Shown here: piece after piece, positions 1 to 5,003 of the stretch | How the letters are laid out: each line of letters opens with the position of its first letter | Numbering within the stretch: the first letter of the stretch is position 1 | NCBI GenBank assembly: GCA_025965395.1 | Contig: JAOPXA010000128.1 | Location: forward strand, 1-5,003 | From: Nocardioidaceae bacterium | GTDB taxonomy: Bacteria > Actinomycetota > Actinomycetes > Propionibacteriales > Nocardioidaceae | Direction: 5' to 3' | Length of the DNA: 5,003 nt | The notes under the pieces: generated by a model | The model's database searches: none | Told to the model about the DNA's origin: nothing | Seen by the model: the letters and a program-made list of their open reading frames with translations, nothing else | Translations under genes and position numbers: made by a program

Positions 1-1
1 G

Positions 2-1480
2 CCGTGGGGTTCCATCAGTGCCAGCTGGGTCATGGCCATCCCGGTGCTCGACATCTTGGCGATTTCGTTCATGCGACCGTCTGCACCCCAGGCCGGTTTT
101 GGGATCCTGCTGATCTTTCCCGTCATCTGGATGGCCAGCAGCTTCGGCAAGCTCGGCGCCTGGCTGGGCCCTACCATCGCCATCGTTCCTCTGTGGTCAG
201 TAGCGCTGGCATCGGACAACCGGTTCAACCCAAATCAACTTGCGCCCCTGTTAAGCATTCCCATCGTCCTGATCTTCACCTCGGCGTCGACCTACCTGGC
301 CAACAGCCGCGTCAATGCGCAGCGGATCCTGTTGCGCAGCCAGACCAACATGTTGGAGGCCGCTCTCGAACGCACCCGGGTCCAAGAAAGCCTCATCACG
401 GAGGCACTCGACGCGATCGACCTCAGCGTGATCAGCCTTTCTCCCCAGGGGCGTGTCATCACGGCCAACAAGGCAACTCATCGGATGTCCGCTGAGTTCG
501 GCTTTGCCATCGACGGCGCGTTTACGGGCATGCCGGTCTACCGGTCCGATCGCACGACCCCCGTCCAACAACGCGACCTGCCTCATGCGCGGGCTCTTCG
601 GGGAGAGCCCGTCCAGAGCGAAACCGTGTGGCTCGGACACCCCGGAGACAAGCGCGTCGCCCTCGACATCAGCGCACGGAGGATCCGAGACACCCACGGC
701 AAGGTGCAGAGCGTCGTGATGGTGTCGCGTGACGTCACGGGCGAAGCCGATGCCATTCAGGCCCGCGACGACCTCGTCACCTCGGTGTCCCACGAACTCC
801 GCACTCCCCTCACGTCGATCCTCGGCTATCTCGACTTGGTGCTGGAGGACGAGACACTGGCGCCCCGCACCCGCGAGATGCTCGATATCGCGCTCAAGAA
901 CGGAGATCGACTGCTTTCGCTCGTCGCGGACTTCTTGACTGCGCGCGATCGCGGCGCCTCCGGCGGCATGAAGATCTCGCTGAGTGAGTGCGACTTCGCC
1001 GAGATCGTCGGCGAATCCATCCAGTCGGTGCGACCGGTCGCGATCGAGCGCATCATCGCCGTCGGGCTCGAGCCCTCGCCCAACGTCCCGCTCGTGGCTG
1101 ATCCGTTCCGGCTGCGCCAAGTCGTCGACAACCTGCTCTCGAACGCCATCAAGTACAACACCGTCGGCGGGCGCGTAACGGCCCTCATCACGACGACCGA
1201 GCTCAGCGACGGACGTCCCGCAGTCGAGCTCAAAGTGGTGGACACCGGTCGCGGCATGACGCCGCAAGAGCAGACGCGGCTTTTTGAAAAGTTCTATCGC
1301 GCCGAGTCAGTCCGCGGATCGACGATCCATGGCACCGGGCTCGGGCTCAGCATCACGCGCGAAATCGTGAAACTCCATCACGGCACGATCACAGTCGAAA
1401 GTGAGCCCACCCAAGGCACCACCGTGACCGTGACCCTCCCGCTCGACGCCTCGCTCAACGAAACAAAGGTTCGTTCATGA
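2..1480 (+). CDS. Sensor histidine kinase, membrane-anchored, PAS-like region plus HisKA/HATPase_c (5' end outside window)
   Basis: Membrane sensor kinase that should autophosphorylate on histidine and pass the phosphate to a response regulator, which is not in this window. The frame is open to the left edge, so the true start lies upstream. The first internal ATG, at 32, is used here only for numbering. From there, hydrophobic segments lie at about residues 22-36, 43-60 and 72-90. A short helical linker (about 95-120) and a PAS-like sensory region (about 120-235) follow. The HisKA phosphoacceptor is H254 in SVSHELRTPL, an HExxT-type motif. The ATPase domain shows the N box (DNLLSNAIKY, 366-375), G1 box DTGRGM (404-409), F box LFEKFYRAES (417-426) and G2 box GTGLGLSI (434-441). 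All key motifs are intact, so it should be active. The stop overlaps the next start (ATGA, 1477-1480), implying translational coupling. The ligand is unknown. The kinase call is firm; the PAS call rests on position and on pattern such as the VVMVSRDVTGE end. Confidence 0.95.
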   Translation, partial: PWGSISASWVMAIPVLDILAISFMRPSAPQAGFGILLIFPVIWMASSFGKLGAWLGPTIAIVPLWSVALASDNRFNPNQLAPLLSIPIVLIFTSASTYLANSRVNAQRILLRSQTNMLEAALERTRVQESLITEALDAIDLSVISLSPQGRVITANKATHRMSAEFGFAIDGAFTGMPVYRSDRTTPVQQRDLPHARALRGEPVQSETVWLGHPGDKRVALDISARRIRDTHGKVQSVVMVSRDVTGEADAIQARDDLVTSVSHELRTPLTSILGYLDLVLEDETLAPRTREMLDIALKNGDRLLSLVADFLTARDRGASGGMKISLSECDFAEIVGESIQSVRPVAIERIIAVGLEPSPNVPLVADPFRLRQVVDNLLSNAIKYNTVGGRVTALITTTELSDGRPAVELKVVDTGRGMTPQEQTRLFEKFYRAESVRGSTIHGTGLGLSITREIVKLHHGTITVESEPTQGTTVTVTLPLDASLNETKVRS

Positions 1481-2613
1481 CTCTTGACATTGACACGCTC
1501 GTCGTCGTCTCCGCGGTCATCATGATCGTCACCTGTTTTATCTTCACTCTCACGACGGCCCTCCGGCACAACGACAGCGCCAACCGGATCTGGAGCACGA
1601 GCTTCATGGCTGCCGTGTCCGCCGGCGCATTCTCGGCCGTATGGGGATTGAGCGAAAGCGCTCCTATGGCGTCGATCGCTGCGGCAAGCGCGAGCATCGT
1701 CTTCAGCATTGGCGCGCTGTGGTCAGGGATGCGCGCTTTCAACGGCCGGTCGTCACTCCTGTGGATCGTTGTCCTCGCCGGGTTGGGCGCTGGAGCCACC
1801 GTGCTTTCCGAAGGTCCGCAAGGCGACTCCCAGTCAGGCAGCCTGGTCAAGTTCGCGCTGGCAAGTGTCCTCGCATGCCTCGCTGGAGCCGAGATGCGCG
1901 TGGGGGCCACGGCCCGCAACCTCAACGCACGCATCTTGCGTTTCGTCCTCTGGGCTTTCGGACTCGCATGCGCCGTAGGCGTCGGGGTCTCACTGGCCGT
2001 GGGAACGAACGAGTCCACGTTGCCTTCGTATCTCAACGATCGCGCGATTCTCGTGCTTGCGGTCGTCTACGTCTCGGCCGCGATGTGCCTTTCGGCTCTC
2101 CGGGTGGAGAAGTACGGCACCTGGTGGTCGGGCGGCGAGGCCCCCGAGAAGAAGCAACATTTCTCCCTTGGCGCGCTCACCGCAGACAATTTTTCCGACG
2201 CAGCCAAGGACCGCTTGTCTCGCATGGCGCTGCTCGGCGGCAACGCCTCCATCGTCGTCGCTGAGATCAACGACCTCGAAGAGATCAACACCGCGTTCGG
2301 TCGGGATGCGGGAGACCGCGCGCTCGTCGACTTCGCACAAATTCTCCGAACCCACGTGCCGGTCTCCGCGCTGATCGGGCATCTCCGGGCGGGCCGCTTC
2401 GCCGTCCTGTCGATTGTGTCGTCGCCCGAGGATGCCACCGCGATCGTCAGCGCGATTCAGTTGTCGCTCCTCGAGACGACCTTGGTCTCGGGCGCTGGGC
2501 TGCGCATCGACGCCAGATTCGGCTCTGCAGACACGTTCACCAAGAGCGCCAACTTCGACCAGTTGATGCAGGCGGCAGCGGCCAAACTCGATGCGGTCCA
2601 CGCACGAACCTAA
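1477..2613 (+). CDS. Multi-pass membrane protein with degenerate GGDEF domain
   Basis: 378-residue protein. Hydrophobic stretches at roughly 7-28, 41-58, 64-85, 93-111, 123-138, 155-176 and 190-208 suggest about six or seven membrane helices. A short linker leads to a cytoplasmic GGDEF-fold domain (about 245-378). The fold is recognised from NDLEEINTAFGRDAGDRAL (265-283), which matches the family pattern DxDxFKxINDxxGHxxGDxxL, and from HLRAGRFAVL (302-311), which matches RxGGDEFxxL. Key residues are changed: the two metal-binding Asp positions read E263 and N265, the FK pair reads LE, and GGDEF reads RAGRF (304-308). The RxxD inhibitory site expected at 295-298 is also absent. Diguanylate cyclase activity is therefore unlikely; a sensing, GTP-binding or scaffolding role is inferred. 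A modest AAAGG (1465-1469) precedes the ATG by 7 nt, and the ATGA overlap couples translation to the kinase. The two products probably work together, in the same membrane. Confidence 0.85.
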   Translation: MTLDIDTLVVVSAVIMIVTCFIFTLTTALRHNDSANRIWSTSFMAAVSAGAFSAVWGLSESAPMASIAAASASIVFSIGALWSGMRAFNGRSSLLWIVVLAGLGAGATVLSEGPQGDSQSGSLVKFALASVLACLAGAEMRVGATARNLNARILRFVLWAFGLACAVGVGVSLAVGTNESTLPSYLNDRAILVLAVVYVSAAMCLSALRVEKYGTWWSGGEAPEKKQHFSLGALTADNFSDAAKDRLSRMALLGGNASIVVAEINDLEEINTAFGRDAGDRALVDFAQILRTHVPVSALIGHLRAGRFAVLSIVSSPEDATAIVSAIQLSLLETTLVSGAGLRIDARFGSADTFTKSANFDQLMQAAAAKLDAVHART

Positions 2614-2635
2614 ATTCTGTGCGCGACATTCATAA

Positions 2636-2656
2636 ATCTTGAGCAGATCTTGAGCA
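2636..2656 (+). repeat. Perfect 10-bp direct repeat, 11-bp period (ATCTTGAGCA x2)
   Basis: ATCTTGAGCA occurs at 2636-2645 and again at 2647-2656, separated by one G. The 11-bp period puts both copies on the same face of the DNA helix. OmpR/PhoB-family response regulators are known to bind tandem direct half-sites at this spacing, so an operator is a reasonable inference. The repeat overlaps the candidate -35 and spacer of the promoter described separately. Confidence 0.6.
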
Positions 2657-2667
2657 AAAAATAATGT
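2639..2667 (+). promoter_or_regulatory. Candidate sigma70-type promoter for the glycosyltransferase gene
   Basis: TTGAGC (2639-2644) could serve as -35, with a 17-bp spacer to TAATGT (2662-2667) as -10. That would place transcription start near 2674 and leave a leader of about 80 nt before the GTG at 2757. The match to consensus is partial (4 of 6 at -35, about 3 of 6 at -10). The AT-rich setting and the overlapping direct repeat support it; neither is proof. Confidence 0.35.
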
Positions 2668-2708
2668 CATCTCACCACGAAAATAACAAAAACAAACGAC
2701 GATGGGTG

Positions 2709-2741
2709 CAGGCCACATACGCGGCTTGACAGGCTACATAC
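2709..2741 (+). repeat. Near-perfect 12-bp direct repeat, 21-bp period (CAGGCYACATAC x2)
   Basis: CAGGCCACATAC (2709-2720) and CAGGCTACATAC (2730-2741) differ at one base and are 21 bp apart, two helical turns. A TTGACA (2726-2731) lies between and partly overlaps the second copy. The pair ends seven bases before the GGAG of the glycosyltransferase ribosome binding site, so a protein bound here, or structure in the RNA, could affect transcription or translation of that gene. Its function is unknown. Confidence 0.55.
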
Positions 2742-2747
2742 CCTCTT

Positions 2748-2751
2748 GGAG
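2748..2751 (+). promoter_or_regulatory. Ribosome binding site fixing the GTG start of the glycosyltransferase
   Basis: GGAG sits 5 nt (five T) before GTG at 2757. The first in-frame ATG downstream, at 2790, has no Shine-Dalgarno-like sequence before it, so the GTG is preferred. Confidence 0.75.
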
Positions 2752-2756
2752 TTTTT

Positions 2757-4244
2757 GTGAACAACCCCACGCGACCAACCGGTCGAAACATGCCGCAGGG
2801 CAATGAACAGTATGTGAACCGCCTGCCTACCCCTGATCCTGAATTCGAGCGCTATGCGAACGAGTTCATGGAGAGCGTCGAGCAGCTTCCCACGTACCGT
2901 CCTACGGTCGGTTGCGTCGTTCCTGCGTACAACGAGGAAGAGTCGATCGCGGCCGTCCTCGACTGCCTGCTCGCTCAGACTCGACTTCCCGACGTCATCC
3001 ACGTCGTCATCAACAACACCTCCGACGCCACCGTCGAGTACGCCAGCCACTATGCAGGCGTGCACACGAAGCCCGGCGAGAACGGTGGCGAGGAGCAGTT
3101 CACCGAGATCTTCGTGCATGACATCGGCGAAAACCCTGACAAGAAGGTCGGCGCGCTCAACTACGGCTTCCAGCTCGTCGAAGGCATGGACTACCTGCTC
3201 GGCGTCGACGGTGACACCACCGCCGACCCGATTGCGGTCGAGTCGTTGGTCTCGGAGATCGCCAGCGACGACCGCATCGGCGGCATCTCCGCGATCTACA
3301 GCATCGATGACACGTCGATCAAAGGCCTCATCCCGAAGTTCCTCATCGCCGGCCAGCGTGCACAGTTCGCGGCCTTCAACATGCAGAACATGCTCAAGGG
3401 TCGCAACATGGCCGTCCTGGGCGGTCAGTTCTCGATCTTCTCCACACAGGCGCTGCGCGAGGTCATGGAAGAAACGCACCAGCGCACTCCGTGGGTGAAG
3501 GACAGCGAGGTCGAAGACTCCCTGCTTTCGCTTCAGATCAAGAGCGCCGGCTACCTCACCAAGATCAGCGCCCACGCCCGCGCCAACGTCGGCGGCATGA
3601 CCACCCTGCGTGGCCTCGACGGCCAGCAGGTCAAGTGGAACTTCGGCGCCGTCGAGCTGATGTGGCCCGGTCAGCGCGGCGACACCAAGGGGCAGCCGTT
3701 CCACCCCAACCTTCGCCTGCGTTGGTTCGAGAACCTCTCGATGGTCACCAACGCCATGACGCGTGTCATGTTCTTGATGCTGGCGATCACCTCGATCTAC
3801 ATCAGCGCGTTCGTCTTCAGCCCGATCTGGCTGATCCCGCCACTCGTCGCGACGCTCCTCAACACGCGCATCGCGCACTCGATGAAGCAAGCCAACAAGC
3901 GCGACTACCTGTTCGCTCTCTTGGTGTTCCCTGCGGAGATCTACATGTTTATCCGTATCGGACATTTCCTGCGCGCCTGGACCAAGTTCTTCAGCCACCA
4001 ACAGACCGACAACTGGGCCGCACAAGCCAAGGCCGAGCGCGGCGCTGGTTACGCATACCTCATCCCGCTCTTCGTGATCTTGGCGTTGCTTGCCACCACG
4101 ATGGCGATCTGGCTGCAGATCCCGATCGACGTCCAGTCCAACATCCTGGCGAGTTGCTGGCCGGTGCTCGGCATCATCACGGTCATTCAGACCGCGTGGA
4201 TGTTCACCAAGTTGTTCAAGCGCTACAAGGGCTTCAAGGTCTGA
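2757..4244 (+). CDS. Membrane family-2 glycosyltransferase, processive polysaccharide-synthase type
   Basis: 495-residue inverting GT-A glycosyltransferase that should build a polysaccharide from a nucleotide-sugar donor at the inner face of the membrane. Residues 1-50 are soluble. Catalytic motifs follow in order: VPAYNEEES (55-63), D90 in NNTSD, KKVGALN (129-135), metal-binding DGD (151-153), the general-base Asp D254 in EVED (251-254), and QQVKW (290-294). The 36-residue step from D254 to Q290 fits the D,D,D35Q(Q/R)xRW pattern of cellulose, hyaluronan and poly-GlcNAc synthases, but with Lys in place of the usual Arg. Hydrophobic helices lie at about 336-357, 358-370, 384-402, 433-453 and 466-485, which may form the export channel. 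There are no N-terminal membrane helices and no PilZ domain, unlike BcsA. The product sugar cannot be told from sequence. The GTG start has a good ribosome binding site, and only 62 bp separate the gene from the lipoprotein gene, suggesting one transcript. Confidence 0.92.
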   Translation: MNNPTRPTGRNMPQGNEQYVNRLPTPDPEFERYANEFMESVEQLPTYRPTVGCVVPAYNEEESIAAVLDCLLAQTRLPDVIHVVINNTSDATVEYASHYAGVHTKPGENGGEEQFTEIFVHDIGENPDKKVGALNYGFQLVEGMDYLLGVDGDTTADPIAVESLVSEIASDDRIGGISAIYSIDDTSIKGLIPKFLIAGQRAQFAAFNMQNMLKGRNMAVLGGQFSIFSTQALREVMEETHQRTPWVKDSEVEDSLLSLQIKSAGYLTKISAHARANVGGMTTLRGLDGQQVKWNFGAVELMWPGQRGDTKGQPFHPNLRLRWFENLSMVTNAMTRVMFLMLAITSIYISAFVFSPIWLIPPLVATLLNTRIAHSMKQANKRDYLFALLVFPAEIYMFIRIGHFLRAWTKFFSHQQTDNWAAQAKAERGAGYAYLIPLFVILALLATTMAIWLQIPIDVQSNILASCWPVLGIITVIQTAWMFTKLFKRYKGFKV

Positions 4245-4295
4245 CCTCGTTGCTCTCCCCCGAATCTCTCCACCTTGTCACCCCTTCCCCGCACT

Positions 4296-4300
4296 AGGAG
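4296..4300 (+). promoter_or_regulatory. Ribosome binding site for the TTG-started lipoprotein gene
   Basis: AGGAG lies 6 nt before TTG at 4307. An in-frame TAG at 4295-4297 overlaps it, so translation cannot start further upstream. The site therefore decides the start. Confidence 0.8.
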
Positions 4301-4306
4301 CACCTC

Positions 4307-5003
4307 TTGTCCACTCACCGTCGAAGTCTCACTGTCGCTGCGATCGCGTTGTCGCTCGTCGTGCTCTCGGGATGTTCCGCCTTGTCGGACTTCACCAAGG
4401 CCGACCCTAAGGCGGCCGCCACGGCCGCCACTACGGCCGCGCCCGTTCTCGATTCGCAGTTCACCAAGGACGGCACCTTCCAGTCACACGAGGAGATCGA
4501 CGGACTCGACTTCGTCTATACCCTCTGGCCGACGAAGTCCACGCCTCGTACGAACGAGTGGTTTCCCTTGGGCAACAAGTACTTTTCGTTCACCTTCCAG
4601 GCGTACGACCTCGATCAAGAGATCCGCGACCCCTTCAAGACCAAGCGTCGTGTCTACCTCGACCAGATCCGCGTCACGTCGGCAACGGTGACCGCATCAG
4701 GCGTCAGCGAGGCTCCCTACGAGCTCAATGGTCGCGCCAAGCGGCTCACCTGGGATCCTCAGCCGCTCACCTCGAAGTACGGGATGATGATCACCAACCC
4801 GAAGGGCTCGTTCGAGATCCGCAACCAGGAGATCGGCCCGTTGGCCATGGACACCTACGGCATCAACCTGACGTTCGAGGCCACGGTCTTCATCCAGCGT
4901 TCGGCCGGGTCGAAGAGATACGAAGAGGAGACGATCCGCCAGGTTGTCCCGATCCAGATCTTCGCGTCTAAGACCCCGACTGTCGTCACTGACATCCCGG
5001 TGG
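4307..5003 (+). CDS. Putative secreted lipoprotein, function unknown (3' end outside window)
   Basis: Frame opens at TTG 4307 and stays open for 232 codons to the right edge. The N-terminus is a classic lipoprotein signal: basic STHRR, a hydrophobic core LTVAAIALSLVV, and the lipobox LSGC with C23 as the lipidated cysteine. An Ala/Thr-rich flexible tether (about 32-46, AAATAATTAAP) follows. The mature part has many alternating polar and hydrophobic segments with aromatic residues (FVYTLWP, KYFSFTFQAYDL, RVYLDQIRVTSATVTASG, INLTFEATVFIQ), suggesting a beta-sandwich-like extracytoplasmic domain. I do not recognise the family and see no catalytic motif. The gene follows the glycosyltransferase by 62 bp with no terminator in between, so cotranscription is likely. 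A role in binding, anchoring or exporting the polysaccharide is inference from position only. Codon use matches the neighbours. Confidence 0.85.
   Translation, partial: MSTHRRSLTVAAIALSLVVLSGCSALSDFTKADPKAAATAATTAAPVLDSQFTKDGTFQSHEEIDGLDFVYTLWPTKSTPRTNEWFPLGNKYFSFTFQAYDLDQEIRDPFKTKRRVYLDQIRVTSATVTASGVSEAPYELNGRAKRLTWDPQPLTSKYGMMITNPKGSFEIRNQEIGPLAMDTYGINLTFEATVFIQRSAGSKRYEEETIRQVVPIQIFASKTPTVVTDIPV

Larger units (their letters stand above)
2614..2756. other. AT-rich intergenic regulatory region
   Basis: The only gap longer than about 60 bases between genes. By hand count the first 87 bases (2614-2700) are about 36% G+C, far below the flanking genes. The region contains two different direct-repeat pairs, a plausible promoter and the ribosome binding site of the glycosyltransferase gene. 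No stable GC-rich hairpin followed by a U tract was seen, so read-through from the upstream pair is possible. No known riboswitch consensus was recognised. Confidence 0.7.

Noticed and set aside
251..1267. Minus-strand frame of 338 codons opposite the kinase
   Set aside because: Shadow of the kinase reading frame; low-complexity His/Arg/Asp composition, no motif.
2636..2660. Rho-independent terminator after the GGDEF-like gene
   Set aside because: Only a 4-bp ATCT/AGAT pairing is possible before the A-rich run, and on the + strand the run is A, not T.
2726..2754. TTGACA at 2726-2731 as the -35 of a promoter for the glycosyltransferase
   Set aside because: A 17-bp spacer would put the -10 over the ribosome binding site and start codon region, and no -10-like sequence is present there.
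2614..2756. c-di-GMP riboswitch in the leader of the glycosyltransferase gene
   Set aside because: Looked for the conserved GEMM core elements and did not see them; the leader is also short.
2667..4025. Long minus-strand frame (452 codons) opposite the glycosyltransferase
   Set aside because: It is antisense to a gene with intact family motifs. Its Asp/Arg/Val-rich composition is typical of the reverse frame of GC-rich DNA, with no recognisable domain.
3491..4297. Plus-strand frame overlapping the glycosyltransferase 3' half and the following gap
   Set aside because: Arg/His/Pro-rich out-of-frame translation; the overlapped frame carries QQVKW and membrane helices, so this is a shadow.
4275..4971. 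Two plus-strand frames (4275-4691 and 4558-4971) over the lipoprotein region
   Set aside because: Arg/Ser/Pro-rich or otherwise unstructured shadows; the frame from TTG 4307 has a ribosome binding site, signal peptide and lipobox.

Overview
The window looks like chromosomal DNA of a high-GC actinobacterium. This is inferred from strongly G/C-biased third codon positions, start codons that include GTG and TTG, a lipoprotein with an actinobacterial-style Ala/Thr-rich tether, and the actinobacterial flavour of the proteins. No genus can be named from the sequence alone. All four supported genes are on the + strand and are tightly packed.

Layout. (1) Positions 2-1480 hold the 3' part of a membrane-anchored sensor histidine kinase with a PAS-like region; it is open to the left edge. 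(2) Positions 1477-2613 overlap the kinase by ATGA and encode a multi-pass membrane protein ending in a GGDEF-fold domain whose signature is degraded to RAGRF. (3) Positions 2614-2756 form a 143-bp AT-rich gap, the only real intergenic region. It carries two separate direct repeats and a plausible promoter, but no convincing terminator. (4) Positions 2757-4244 encode a membrane family-2 glycosyltransferase of the processive type (D, DGD, ED, QQVKW) with several C-terminal membrane helices. (5) After a 62-bp gap, a TTG-started lipoprotein gene begins at 4307 and runs off the right edge.

Working model (inference). The kinase and the translationally coupled GGDEF-like membrane protein form a sensing and regulatory pair. 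The glycosyltransferase makes and probably exports a polysaccharide, and the lipoprotein acts outside the membrane on or with that product. The GGDEF domain has lost its metal-binding acidic residues, its GGDEF signature and the RxxD inhibitory site. If it controls polysaccharide synthesis, it more likely does so as a non-catalytic sensor or scaffold than as a diguanylate cyclase. The glycosyltransferase has no PilZ domain within its length. The window therefore resembles a nucleotide-signalling-controlled exopolysaccharide locus in which the usual enzyme and receptor parts are missing or altered. No mobile elements, RNA genes or CRISPR arrays were seen.
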